Below, one piece after another: positions 32,269 through 41,092 of a DNA stretch of 64,000 nt; within the stretch, counting starts at the first letter, position 1, and the number at the start of each line of letters is the position of its first letter. Origin of the DNA: WHSW01 sp963705955 (lineage in GTDB: Bacteria > Actinomycetota > Thermoleophilia > Solirubrobacterales > 70-9); NCBI GenBank assembly GCA_963705955.1, contig CAVPLH010000005.1:1-64000 (forward strand), written 5' to 3'. The notes under the pieces were generated by a model. It made no database searches, was not told where the DNA came from, and worked only from the letters and a program-made list of their open reading frames with translations. A program made the position numbers and the translations under genes.

Positions 32269-35200
32269 ATGACCACGACGCCGACCACCGAATCCGATCC
32301 TCTTGCGGCGTTCAGCGACCGCACGAAGCGCTGGTTCGGTGCCTCGTTCGAGGCGCCGACGCCGGCGCAGGCCGCTGGATGGCCGGTGATCGCGTCCGGG
32401 GCGAACACTCTGATCTGCGCCCCGACCGGGTCCGGGAAGACGCTGAGCGCATTCCTCTGGGGCATCGACACCCTCGGCCGGCGAGCCGAGGTCTCCGGTG
32501 CCTCCGACGGCGAAACGGAGCTGCCGGGCATCGGCTCGGGCGTGAAGATCGTCTACGTCTCGCCGCTGAAGGCGCTCTCCTACGACATCGAGCGCAACCT
32601 CCGGGCTCCACTGAAGGGGATCGGCGCGGAGCTGGCCGTCGGGCTGCGGACGGGCGATACGCCGCAGCGCGAGCGGCAGGCGATGCGCCGGACGCCGCCC
32701 GACATCCTGATCACCACCCCTGAGTCGCTTTACCTGATGATCACCTCGCAGGTGCGCGAGATCCTCACCGGCGTCGAGGCCGTGATCGTCGACGAGATCC
32801 ATGCGGTCGCCCAGTCGAAGCGCGGCTCCCACCTCGCGCTGACGCTGGAGCGCCTCTCCCACCTGGTGACCGAGGAGGGCGGGTCGGACCCGCAGCGGAT
32901 CGGGCTCTCGGCGACCCAGCGGCCGCTGGAGCGAATCGCCGGGTTCCTGGTCGGCCCGAAGCGTGACTGCGAGATCGTCAACGCCGGGGTCCGTAAGGAT
33001 CTCGACCTCGAGATCGTCGTCCCGGTCGACGACATGGCCAATCCCTCCGAGGGCTCGTCCGATTCGGGTCGCGGACCGTCGGGCGACGGCTCTGCGGATT
33101 CGCTGCCCGACCGCTCACCGGAGAGGATCGACCCGGGCCCGATCGAGTCCTCGCTCGACCCGGGCGCCAACCCGCGCTCGATCTGGCCGGCGATCTACCC
33201 GGAGCTGCTCGAGCTCGTCCGCGAGCACACCTCGACGATCATCTTCGTCAACAACCGCCGCGGCGCCGAGCGGCTCGCGAAGCGGCTCAACGAGCTCCAC
33301 AACGAGCAACCCCACGAGGAGCTTCCGGCGACCGAGCACGCGGGGAACGGCGGCGGAGCAGGGAGCAGGGAGCAGGGAGAGCTCAGCGACCCGCGCCAAG
33401 CGACGAGTGACGGGCCGGAGGAGATCGCCCGGGCCCACCACGGCTCGCTCGCCCACGAGGAGCGCCTCGTGGTCGAGGAGCTGCTCAAGTCCGGCAAGCT
33501 GCCCTGCCTGGTCGCCACGTCCTCGCTCGAGCTCGGGATCGACATGGGAGCGCTCGACCTCGTGATCCAGGTCGAGTCGCCGAAGTCGGTCTCGCGGGGC
33601 CTGCAGCGGATCGGCCGCGCCGGCCATCAGCTCAACGAGGTCTCGAAGGGCCGGATCTTCCCGAAGTTCCGCGCCGACCTGCTCGAGTGCGCCGTGGTCG
33701 CGAAGCGGATGCGCGCCGGCGAGATCGAGGAGACGGTGATCCCGCGCAACCCGCTCGACGTCCTCGCCCAGCACCTCGTCTCGATGGTCGCCGATTCCGA
33801 GTGGCGGGTCGACGAGGTCGAGCGGCTCGTGACCGCGACCGAGCCGTTCTCGGAGCTCTCGCGCGAGCAGCTCGAGAACGTGCTCGACATGCTCGACGGA
33901 CGCTACCCGTCGGAGAAGTTCGCCGAGCTGCGCCCGCGCCTCGTCTGGGACCGGACGGCGGGAACGGTTCGCGGCCGCAAGGGCGCTCGCCAGCTCGCGG
34001 TCACCAATGCCGGCACGATCCCCGACCGCGGGCTTTACGGGGTCCACCTGCCCGATGGTCGCCGGGTCGGCGAGCTCGACGAGGAGATGGTCTACGAGGC
34101 CCGTCCGGGTCAGACCTTCCTGCTCGGGGCGACCACCTGGCGGATCCAGGAGATCACCCGCGACCGCGTCATCGTCGTCCCCGCTCCGGGAGTCCCCGGG
34201 GCGGTGCCGTTCTGGCGCGGCGACGGGGTCGGCCGCCCGCCCGAGCTCGGCCGGGCGATCGGCGCCTTCGCGCGCGAGGCGGTGAGCAAGGACGCGGCGA
34301 CGCTCGCCGGCGAGTACGACCTCGATCGGCGCGCCGCCGAGAACCTCGTCACCTACCTTCGCGAGCAGCAGGCCGCGACCCGCGTCGTGCCGTCCGATCA
34401 GACACTGGTCGTCGAGCGCTTCCGCGACGAGATCGGCGACTGGCGTCTCTGCGTCCTCTCGCCGTTCGGCGGACGCGTGCATGCGGCCTGGGGGCTCGCG
34501 GTTTCGGCGCGGATTCGCGACGAGCTCGGCCTCGAGGCGGATGCGATCTGGTCCGACGACGGGATCGTCGTCCACCTGCCCGACGCCGACGAGCCACCCG
34601 ATGCGAGCGTCGTCATGCTCGAGCCCGACGAGGTCGAGGACCTGGTCGTCCGCGAGCTCGGCGGCTCGGCGCTGTTCGGGGCCCGGTTCCGCGAGAACGC
34701 CGCCCGCAGCCTGCTGATTCCGCGCGCCTACCCCGGCAAGCGCACGCCGCTGTGGCAGCAACGTCTGCGATCGCAGAGCCTGCTCGAGGTCGCGAAGGAC
34801 TTCCCCCGCTTCCCGGTCATCCTCGAGACCTACCGCGAGTGCCTGCGCGACGTCCTCGACCTGCCGGCGCTGGTCGACCTGCTCCGCGACCTGCACTCGC
34901 GCCGGATCAGCCTGGTCGAGGTCGAGACCCAGACCGCCTCGCCGTTCGCCTCCTCGCTGCTCTTCGACTACGTCGCCACCTACATGTACGAGGGCGATAC
35001 GCCGAACGCGGAGCGCCGGGCGGCAGCGCTCGCCCTCGATCGCGACCTGCTCTCCGAGCTGCTCGGCGCCGACGAGCTGCGTGAGCTGATCGACCCGGAG
35101 GCGCTCGACGAGGTCGAGCGCTCGCTGCAGCTGCGACATCCCGACGCGCTCGCCAAGGACCGCGACGCCCTGCAGCAGGTCCTGCGGCGGCTCGGCGACC

Positions 35201-36879
35201 TCTCGCCCGAGGAGTGCGAGGCGCGCACCGCCGAGGGCTTCTCGGCCGCCTCGATGCTGCAGAAGCTCGAGCGCGAGCGGCGTGCTGCGACCGTCCGGAT
35301 CGCCGGGGAGCAACGGTGGATCGCCGCCGAGGACGCCGGGCTCTACCGGGACGCCGTCGGCGTCCCGCCTCCCGCCGGCCTCCCGGACGGCTATCTCGAG
35401 GAGGTGCCCGACGCAAGCCTGACGCTGGTGCGTCGCTACGCGCGTACGCACGGTCCGTTTCCGACCGCGCAGATCACCCGCCGCTACGGGCTCGACCTGA
35501 CGCCGGCTCTGCGGGAGCTCGAGCGCGCCGGCGAGCTGGTTCGCGGCGAGCTGCTGCCCGGCGGCAGCGAGCGCGAGTGGTGCGACTCGGATGTGCTTCG
35601 CCGGGTCCGGCGCGCGAGCGTCGCCGCGCTGCGCCAGGAGGTGGAGGCCGTCGATCCGTCCGAGCTGGCGCGCTTTCTGCCCGCCTGGCAGAACGTCGAC
35701 GTCCACCGACCGGCGGGCGCCGGGCCGGATCGGCTGCGCGAGGAGCTCGTACCGCTACAGGGGTTGGCACTCACGCCCGAGGTCTGGGAGCGCGACGTGT
35801 TGCCTCGCCGCCTCGGCGCCTACAGTCCGAACTGGCTCGACCAGCTGACGACCAGCGGCGAGCTCGTCTGGATCGGCGCCGGCGCCCTCGCGCGCACCGG
35901 CCGGGTCGCGCTCTACTTCCGCGAGGACGTTCACCTCGCCGGGCCACCGCCCTCGAACGTGAAGCTCGAGCGTCCCGAGGGGGAGGTCTGCGATGCGATC
36001 CGCGAGCGGCTCGCGGCGGCGCCCTCGTTCTGGCTCGACCTCGTCACCGAGCTCGAGCACGACCGCGAGCAGCTGAACATCGCGCTCTGGGACCTCGTCT
36101 GGGCGGGTGAGGTGACCAACGACGGCTTCGCCCCGCTGCGCGCCCGCCGCCTGACGTCGGTCGGTCGCGAGCGCCGCCCGGCGCGCCGCTTCGCGAGCCG
36201 GCGCGGCCCTGCCCAGGAGGCGATCGTGGGCCGTTGGTCGCTGACCGAGACGTTGTTCCGCAACGCCCCTGCGGCCGGTCCGCGGATCCGCGCCCAGGCG
36301 GAGCTGCTGCTCGAGCGCTACGGGATCGTGACCCGGGAGACGGTGCTCGCCGAGGGCGTGCCCGGCGGCTTCTCGAGCCTCTACGGGGAGCTCTCGAACC
36401 TCGAGATCCTGGGGACGGCCCGTCGCGGCTACTTCGTCGAGGGGCTCGGCGGGGCCCAGTTCGCGCTCGCCGGGGCAATCGAGCGCCTGCGCGGGTTGCC
36501 GCAGCGCGAGAACGAGTACCTCGTCCTCGCCGCCACCGATCCCGCCCAGCCCTACGGCGCCGCGCTGGCCTGGCCGAAGCGCGCCGAGGGCCGCCGCCCG
36601 GCTCGCACACCGGGCGCCTACGTGCTGCTTCGCGACGGCAACCCGATCGTCTACGTCGAGCGCGGCGGCAAGGGCATCGTGCGGCTGATCGAGCTCGAGG
36701 GCGAGCCGCTCGTCGAGGCGGTCTCGCGGCTCGCGGAGGCGGCTCGCGACCAGCTGATCCCGAAGCTTGCGATCGAACGAGTCGACAGCGAGGCGGTGAT
36801 CGGGTCGGGCCTCGAGGAGCAGATCATCGCCGCGGGCTTCTCGCGTCAGCCGCGGCGCCTCGTCGCCTCGGCTTCCTAG
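32269..36879 (+). CDS. lhr: Lhr: large helicase-related SF2 ATPase
   Basis: At 1536 residues this matches full-length bacterial Lhr. The helicase core has CAPTGSGKTLSAFLWG (Walker A, residues about 51-58), IVYVSPLKALSYDIERNLR, VIVDEIHAVAQSKRGSHLAL (DEIH near 175), IGLSATQRPLE, VATSSLELGIDMGALDLVIQ and GLQRIGRAGHQLNEVSKGR. The winged-helix, Lhr-core and long C-terminal Lhr-CTD regions follow. Lhr is a 3'-5' ssDNA translocase that unwinds RNA:DNA hybrids and takes part in DNA repair. A low-complexity insert containing (GGAGCAG)x3 interrupts the protein near residue 365. nei2 follows with no gap. Confidence 0.93.
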   Translation: MTTTPTTESDPLAAFSDRTKRWFGASFEAPTPAQAAGWPVIASGANTLICAPTGSGKTLSAFLWGIDTLGRRAEVSGASDGETELPGIGSGVKIVYVSPLKALSYDIERNLRAPLKGIGAELAVGLRTGDTPQRERQAMRRTPPDILITTPESLYLMITSQVREILTGVEAVIVDEIHAVAQSKRGSHLALTLERLSHLVTEEGGSDPQRIGLSATQRPLERIAGFLVGPKRDCEIVNAGVRKDLDLEIVVPVDDMANPSEGSSDSGRGPSGDGSADSLPDRSPERIDPGPIESSLDPGANPRSIWPAIYPELLELVREHTSTIIFVNNRRGAERLAKRLNELHNEQPHEELPATEHAGNGGGAGSREQGELSDPRQATSDGPEEIARAHHGSLAHEERLVVEELLKSGKLPCLVATSSLELGIDMGALDLVIQVESPKSVSRGLQRIGRAGHQLNEVSKGRIFPKFRADLLECAVVAKRMRAGEIEETVIPRNPLDVLAQHLVSMVADSEWRVDEVERLVTATEPFSELSREQLENVLDMLDGRYPSEKFAELRPRLVWDRTAGTVRGRKGARQLAVTNAGTIPDRGLYGVHLPDGRRVGELDEEMVYEARPGQTFLLGATTWRIQEITRDRVIVVPAPGVPGAVPFWRGDGVGRPPELGRAIGAFAREAVSKDAATLAGEYDLDRRAAENLVTYLREQQAATRVVPSDQTLVVERFRDEIGDWRLCVLSPFGGRVHAAWGLAVSARIRDELGLEADAIWSDDGIVVHLPDADEPPDASVVMLEPDEVEDLVVRELGGSALFGARFRENAARSLLIPRAYPGKRTPLWQQRLRSQSLLEVAKDFPRFPVILETYRECLRDVLDLPALVDLLRDLHSRRISLVEVETQTASPFASSLLFDYVATYMYEGDTPNAERRAAALALDRDLLSELLGADELRELIDPEALDEVERSLQLRHPDALAKDRDALQQVLRRLGDLSPEECEARTAEGFSAASMLQKLERERRAATVRIAGEQRWIAAEDAGLYRDAVGVPPPAGLPDGYLEEVPDASLTLVRRYARTHGPFPTAQITRRYGLDLTPALRELERAGELVRGELLPGGSEREWCDSDVLRRVRRASVAALRQEVEAVDPSELARFLPAWQNVDVHRPAGAGPDRLREELVPLQGLALTPEVWERDVLPRRLGAYSPNWLDQLTTSGELVWIGAGALARTGRVALYFREDVHLAGPPPSNVKLERPEGEVCDAIRERLAAAPSFWLDLVTELEHDREQLNIALWDLVWAGEVTNDGFAPLRARRLTSVGRERRPARRFASRRGPAQEAIVGRWSLTETLFRNAPAAGPRIRAQAELLLERYGIVTRETVLAEGVPGGFSSLYGELSNLEILGTARRGYFVEGLGGAQFALAGAIERLRGLPQRENEYLVLAATDPAQPYGAALAWPKRAEGRRPARTPGAYVLLRDGNPIVYVERGGKGIVRLIELEGEPLVEAVSRLAEAARDQLIPKLAIERVDSEAVIGSGLEEQIIAAGFSRQPRRLVASAS
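33355..33375. repeat. heptanucleotide tandem repeat (GGAGCAG)x3 inside lhr
   Basis: Three perfect copies of GGAGCAG lie in frame inside lhr, encoding part of a non-conserved insert (GGGAGSREQGELSDP) just before the conserved helicase motif IARAHHGSLAHEER. Unit length and copy number match the arrays at 10893 and 28696. Confidence 0.8.
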
Positions 36880-37641
36880 ATGCCCGAGGGCGACACGATC
36901 CACCGCTCGGCGTCCCGCCTCAACGCCGCGCTGGCGGGCCGCGAGCTCGGCGTCGCGGAAGCCCCGAGCAGGCGCTCGCCGTTGCACGCTCGGGCTGCGG
37001 AGCTCGCGGGCCGCACGATGCTCGAGGCGGAGGCGTTCGGCAAGCATCTGCTGATCCACTTCTCCGGCGACTCCGTCATCCACAGCCACCTCGGGATCAA
37101 CGGGCGCATGCGGGTCGCTGTCGACGGCCGGCTTCCGGGAGGGCGGCCGTGGCTGCTGATCGGGTCCGGCCGGGCGATCGCCGCGCAGACGGGTGGCAAG
37201 CTGCTGCGGCTGGTGACCGAGTCCCGAGCCCGAAACGACCCGGCGCTCGCCCGGCTCGGCCCCGATCCACTGCGGCCCGGCTTCGATGTCCCGGCCGCGG
37301 CCGAGCGGCTGCGGCGAGGTGGCGCGGGCCGCGAGATCGGCGATGCGCTGCTCGACCAGCAGCTGATTGCCGGGATCGGGAACGCGATCCGAAACGAGGC
37401 CTGCTTCGCGGCCCGCATCGACCCGTGGCGCCGGGTCGAGGAGATGTCGGAGCTCGAGCTCGAGCTCGTCGTCGCCGAGAGCGAGCGCACGATGCGGGAA
37501 TCGATCGCGAGCGGTCGGCGTCCCCGCAGCATCTGGCGCTCCGAGCGCAGCGGCTGTCCGGCCTGCGGAGGCCCGGTGTCCGTTCGCGGGCAGGGCGACG
37601 ACAACCGCGCCGCCTACTGGTGCCCGTCGTGCCAGGCCTAG
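36880..37641 (+). CDS. Fpg/Nei-family DNA glycosylase (Nei2-like)
   Basis: This 253-residue protein starts MPEGDTIHRSASRLNAAL: Pro2 is the catalytic nucleophile and Glu3 the acid, and the PEGDT start is Nei-type (Fpg has PELPE). The helix-two-turn-helix segment is DALLDQQLIAGIGNAIRNEA. The zinc finger is SGCPACGGPVSVRGQGDD...YWCPSC with four cysteines. It removes oxidised pyrimidines and cleaves the AP site. It starts directly after the lhr stop. In Mycobacterium tuberculosis lhr and nei are also neighbours, which supports a shared repair role. Confidence 0.9.
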   Translation: MPEGDTIHRSASRLNAALAGRELGVAEAPSRRSPLHARAAELAGRTMLEAEAFGKHLLIHFSGDSVIHSHLGINGRMRVAVDGRLPGGRPWLLIGSGRAIAAQTGGKLLRLVTESRARNDPALARLGPDPLRPGFDVPAAAERLRRGGAGREIGDALLDQQLIAGIGNAIRNEACFAARIDPWRRVEEMSELELELVVAESERTMRESIASGRRPRSIWRSERSGCPACGGPVSVRGQGDDNRAAYWCPSCQA

Positions 37642-37932
37642 ATGAGTGATCCACGACCTCACGCACGCGGATGACGCCCGGATACCGTCGCTGGATCGCG
37701 CCCGTCGGGACTTGCCCATGCCAACCGGCATCGGCTGCCCGCCGGCCACGCCCAGCTCGGTCCCGCGCGCCCCCGCGCACACGACTCCGTGGAATCAATC
37801 ATCTAGCGGAGGACCACTGACCAACCAGGCGTTCACCCGGTGCAATCTCGAGTCGGGTGGGCTAGATTCGCGGCCACGGGTGGCTGAAGCGATCGCCCGG
37901 ATCGCGGCCCCCGCGATCCGAGGAGGTCGGCA
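37642..37932 (+). promoter_or_regulatory. 291-bp gap with promoter and ribosome site of the repeat protein
   Basis: No convincing gene is seen here. TAGATT at 37863-37868 is a likely -10, leaving a leader of about 60 nt that contains the palindromic CGGATCGCGGCCCCCGCGATCCG-like stem near 37899-37921. GAGGAGG stands 7 nt before ATG 37933. The rest is GC-rich sequence without visible structure. Confidence 0.4.
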
Positions 37933-38700
37933 ATGATCCGCAACCACCTGCGCTCGAACGTCGTCGGTTACCTGGCCCTGTTCGTGGCGCTCAGCGGGAC
38001 GGCGATGGCCACCCATAGCGGCCGCGCCGACACGATCGGCAGCGGCGACATCATCAACGGGCAGGTGAAGACCAACGACATCTCGAACAGCAACGGGGTC
38101 CGCTCGGCGGATGTGCGCGACGATACGCTCGACGGCGGCGGCCTCGGGGTCGCCGACCTCGGCCCGGACTCGGTCGGTCGCGACGAGCTGCAGGGTGGCG
38201 CGGTCGGCACGAACGAGATCGCCGATGACGCCGTCGGTTCGCTGAAGATCCGCGACGCGGCGGTCGGCGCCCCGGAGATCCGCGACGGCGCGGTCGGCGC
38301 CGCGGAGATCGCCACCGGCGCGGTCGGCGCCCCGGAGATCGCCACCGACTCGGTGGGCGGCGCCGAGATCGGATCCGACGTCGTCGGGCCCGCCGAGCTG
38401 GGCTCGATTCACGAGCACCGCGCCGCCGAATTCATCAGCGACGATACGGCGCACGACGGGGTCTACGCGATCGGCGCCGCGACCGTGAGCTGTGGAGCGA
38501 ACGAGGACCTGCTCAGCGTGTCGATCGACTGGGGAGATGGCGGGGCCGACGTCGGGCATGGCGAGAAGATGCTCGCGAACGTCCCCGTGATCGACCGCGT
38601 CGGGACAGACTCCGCGACGGTCGAGGGCGCATTCGACGGTGGTGGAGGGGAGAACGACCCGGCCTCGTTCGAGGCGGTCGCAACCTGCATCGGCCCGTAG
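37933..38700 (+). CDS. secreted decapeptide-repeat protein
   Basis: This 255-residue protein begins MIRNHLRSNVVGYLALFVAL, a signal sequence that I associate with large families of exported proteins in Thermoleophilia. After a variable stretch (GSGDIINGQVKTNDI) come eight near-perfect decapeptides of the form x-[AS]-V-G-x-x-E-[IL]-x-x (residues about 79-158). They could wind into a small right-handed beta-helix. The C-terminal domain has one Cys pair (VSCGAN...ATCIGP) and probably a beta-sandwich fold. Function is unknown; a surface or matrix role is likely. Confidence 0.75.
   Translation: MIRNHLRSNVVGYLALFVALSGTAMATHSGRADTIGSGDIINGQVKTNDISNSNGVRSADVRDDTLDGGGLGVADLGPDSVGRDELQGGAVGTNEIADDAVGSLKIRDAAVGAPEIRDGAVGAAEIATGAVGAPEIATDSVGGAEIGSDVVGPAELGSIHEHRAAEFISDDTAHDGVYAIGAATVSCGANEDLLSVSIDWGDGGADVGHGEKMLANVPVIDRVGTDSATVEGAFDGGGGENDPASFEAVATCIGP
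38167..38406 (+). repeat. eight 30-bp repeats encoding decapeptides
   Basis: Eight in-frame 30-bp units encode DSVGRDELQG, GAVGTNEIAD, DAVGSLKIRD, AAVGAPEIRD, GAVGAAEIAT, GAVGAPEIAT, DSVGGAEIGS and DVVGPAELGS. The middle units are almost identical in DNA (GCGGTCGGCGCC core), suggesting recent unit duplication. Confidence 0.85.
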
Positions 38701-38736
38701 GGCGCCGCGCGGCCGGCCGGGCGCTACCTTTCCAGC

Positions 38737-39420
38737 GTGGGCGCGGACTCTTCAGAGCTGCTCGCGCGGATTCCGCTGTTCGCCGAGCTTTCCCGCGACG
38801 AGCTCGACCGGATCGCGTCGGTTGCGATCCCGCGAGCCTTTCCGAAGGGCGTCCGCGTTTTTCACGAAGGCGACCATTCGGACGCCTGCTACGTGGTCCG
38901 CAGCGGCGACCTCCGGGTCACCCGCGAGCATTCCGACGGGCGGGCGATCGCGCTCGCGACGCTCGGTCCCGGCGACATCTTCGGCGAGCTCGCGATGCTC
39001 GACGGCGGCACCCGCTCAGCGAGCGTCGAGACGCTCACGGACTCGGAGCTGCTCGCGGTTCCGGCGACCGACGTCAGGCGGGTGATCGCGGAGCACGGTG
39101 ACATCGCCGCGAAGTTGATCGTCGCGATCACCCGGCGGCTGCGCGAGACCAACGAGCGGGTCTCCCGGCAGTCGTTCCAGACCGTGCCGAGCAGGGTGGC
39201 CGGGGTGCTGTCGCAGCTGATCGCCGAGGAGGTGATCCCGATCGACCGCCAGGGGATCACCGTGCGGATGACTCAGGCGGACCTCGCGCAGCTCGCGGGC
39301 ACCTCGCGGGAGAGCGTCAGCCGGTTCCTCGCGACCCTCGAGCGGGCGGGTGTCGTGGCGGTCGGCCGCGGCCGCGTAACGGTGCTCGAACCCCGGCGGC
39401 TGCGCGCGTACATCTTCTGA
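38737..39420 (+). CDS. Crp/Fnr-family transcriptional regulator
   Basis: This 227-residue protein has a cyclic-nucleotide-binding domain (FHEGDHSDACYVVRSGDLRV, FGELAMLDGGTRSASVET) and a C-terminal winged helix (MTQADLAQLAGTSRESVSRF). The phosphate-binding cassette GELAMLDGGTRSAS keeps the Glu, Arg and Ser needed for cAMP binding, so it is more Crp- than Fnr-like. No N-terminal Cys cluster for iron-sulfur is present. TACCTT (38725-38730) ends 6 nt before GTG 38737, so the transcript is probably leaderless. pcm follows 7 nt downstream. Confidence 0.88.
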   Translation: MGADSSELLARIPLFAELSRDELDRIASVAIPRAFPKGVRVFHEGDHSDACYVVRSGDLRVTREHSDGRAIALATLGPGDIFGELAMLDGGTRSASVETLTDSELLAVPATDVRRVIAEHGDIAAKLIVAITRRLRETNERVSRQSFQTVPSRVAGVLSQLIAEEVIPIDRQGITVRMTQADLAQLAGTSRESVSRFLATLERAGVVAVGRGRVTVLEPRRLRAYIF

Positions 39421-39427
39421 GCGCCGG

Positions 39428-40090
39428 GTGAAGTTCGCACCGGTGACCGATTTCGCAAGCCGCCGGGCGCGCATGGTCGAGCGCCAGCTGAGCCGACGCG
39501 GTATCGACGACGAGCGCGTGCTCACCGCGATGGCCGAGATCCCCCGCGAGCGCTTCGTCGCCGAGCGGCTCGCTCCGCGCGCCTACTCGGACTCGGCGCT
39601 TCCGATTCCCGATCAGCAGACGATCTCGCAGCCGTGGGTCGTCGCCGCGATCTGCCAAGGGCTGGAGCTGGAGGGCGACGAGCGGGTGCTCGAGATCGGC
39701 ACCGGCTCCGGCTACTCGACTGCGATCCTCGCCCGACTCGCGTCCGAGGTGCTGAGCATCGAGCGCTTCGAGGATCTCGCCGTCGCCGCTCGGCAGCGAC
39801 TCGCCGGGCTCGGGATCGAGAACGTCGAGGTCAGGGTCGGCGACGGAAGCCTCGGTGCCGCGGACCGGGCACCGTTCGGCGCGATCGCGGTCCACGCGAC
39901 GGCACCGGCACCGCCGCCGGCGTTGGTCTCGCAGCTGGCGCCGGGGGGGAGGATGGTGATTCCGGTCGCCGAGGGCGACGCCGACATGCTGACCGCGTAC
40001 GTGGCGACGCCGAGCGGAGTCCGTGGCCGGGTGATCGCCCCGTGCCGGTTCGTGCCGCTCGTCGGTGAAGAGGGCTTCGGCGAACGATAG
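39428..40090 (+). CDS. pcm: protein-L-isoaspartate O-methyltransferase
   Basis: This 220-residue protein has RMVERQLSRRGIDDERVLTA, PRERFVAERLAPRAYSDSAL, IPDQQTISQPWVVAAICQGL (the PIMT-specific ISQP segment) and VLEIGTGSGYSTAILARLA (SAM motif I). It methylates isoaspartyl residues in aged proteins as a first repair step. The expected Asp-in-post-I motif is present (LSIERFEDLA). GTG 39428 lies 7 nt after the crp-like gene stop, so they form an operon. Confidence 0.9.
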   Translation: MKFAPVTDFASRRARMVERQLSRRGIDDERVLTAMAEIPRERFVAERLAPRAYSDSALPIPDQQTISQPWVVAAICQGLELEGDERVLEIGTGSGYSTAILARLASEVLSIERFEDLAVAARQRLAGLGIENVEVRVGDGSLGAADRAPFGAIAVHATAPAPPPALVSQLAPGGRMVIPVAEGDADMLTAYVATPSGVRGRVIAPCRFVPLVGEEGFGER

Positions 40091-40093
40091 GCT
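40088..40093 (+). promoter_or_regulatory. leaderless -10 element of the ASCH gene (TAGGCT)
   Basis: TAGGCT includes the TAG stop codon of pcm (40088-40090) and ends 8 nt before ATG 40102. It is the same hexamer and spacing as at rmlA. Confidence 0.5.
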
Positions 40094-40101
40094 CAGCCCG
40101 C

Positions 40102-40509
40102 ATGCCGCGCTCCTTCTACGCGCTCAACTTCTTCTCGCCCGCGTTCGTCGACCAGCTGAAGCGCGGTCGCAAGACGGCGACCATCCGCCTCGGCGACAAG
40201 GCGAACAAGTACGAGCGCGGCCAGCTCGTCTGGATCACGGTCGGCCACCAGCACAGCCCCAGGGAGAAGATCTTCACCGCTGTGATCGATGACGTCGAGG
40301 TGAAGCGGGCTCGCGAGCTCTCGCCGCGCGACATCGAGCACGACAACCCCGAGTTTCGCCGGGTCGAGGAGACGCTGGGCTTCATGCGCCAGATCTACGG
40401 TCGCGAGATCGATCCCGAGGAGACCGTGACCGTGGTTCGGTTCTCCCAGGTGTTCGAGACTCCCCACGGCGGCCGCTTCGGCAACGGCGAGACGCCGTCC
40501 CCGAATTAG
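40102..40509 (+). CDS. ASCH-domain protein
   Basis: The 135-residue product starts MPRSFYALNFFSPAFVDQLK and has GRKTATIRLGDKANKYERGQ, the G-x-K-x-x-T-x-R-x loop typical of ASCH domains, then VWITVGHQHSPREKIFTAVI. ASCH domains are PUA-like and bind RNA or act on modified nucleosides such as N4-acetylcytidine. The conserved Lys and Thr are present here, but the precise role is unknown. An intact frame covers the whole domain. The SRPBCC gene follows after 13 nt. Confidence 0.8.
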   Translation: MPRSFYALNFFSPAFVDQLKRGRKTATIRLGDKANKYERGQLVWITVGHQHSPREKIFTAVIDDVEVKRARELSPRDIEHDNPEFRRVEETLGFMRQIYGREIDPEETVTVVRFSQVFETPHGGRFGNGETPSPN

Positions 40510-40522
40510 GCGTCGGCGGGAG

Positions 40523-40999
40523 ATGGCCGAGCGCTACAGCTTCCTCACCACATGGCTGCTCGAGTCGCCCCGGGAGCCGGTCTGGGACGCGATCTTCGAC
40601 CAGAAGGCGTGGCCGGGGTGGTGGCGGGGTGTGGAGGAGGTCGTCGAGCTTCGCCCCGGCGACGAGATCGGTGTCGGCTCGCACTCGCGGCTCACCTGGC
40701 GCTCGAAGCTGCCCTACGATCTCGTCTTCGAGGCGAGGACCCGTACGGTCGACAAGCCGAGGCTGATCGAGGCCGATGCGTCCGGTGAGCTCACCGGCGA
40801 GGGGCGCTGGCGGCTGTTCGAGCAGGACGGGGTCACCGCGGTGGTCTATGAGTGGAACGTCTCGACGACGAAGCGGTGGATGAACGCGCTCGCGCCGCTG
40901 CTGCGCCCCGCCTTCGAGCTCAACCACAACTGGGTGATGCGAAACGGCGGTTCGGGGATCTCCGAGCTGCTCGGCTGCCGGCTGCTCGCCGTGGACTGA
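40523..40999 (+). CDS. SRPBCC-family (START/polyketide cyclase-like) protein
   Basis: This 158-residue protein begins MAERYSFLTTWLLESPREPV followed by WDAIFDQKAWPGWWRGVEEV, the first strand and helices of an SRPBCC ligand-binding cup. It continues GVGSHSRLTWRSKLPYDLVF and WRLFEQDGVTAVVYEWNVST. The fold binds a hydrophobic ligand; which one is unknown. Length is complete. It is likely co-transcribed with the ASCH gene and is the last gene before the groESL promoter. Confidence 0.8.
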   Translation: MAERYSFLTTWLLESPREPVWDAIFDQKAWPGWWRGVEEVVELRPGDEIGVGSHSRLTWRSKLPYDLVFEARTRTVDKPRLIEADASGELTGEGRWRLFEQDGVTAVVYEWNVSTTKRWMNALAPLLRPAFELNHNWVMRNGGSGISELLGCRLLAVD

Positions 41000-41092
41000 C
41001 TCGACCGCCTGCCCGCCGATCGCGAGCCGCCTCGCGCGTCGTCCGACCTGAGTGTTCACAACTTAGATCCCTGCCCGCGACGCGGGCCCCGC

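Noticed and set aside
38167..38406. CRISPR-like array
   Set aside because: The 30-bp units are contiguous, in frame and encode decapeptides. There are no spacers and no cas genes.
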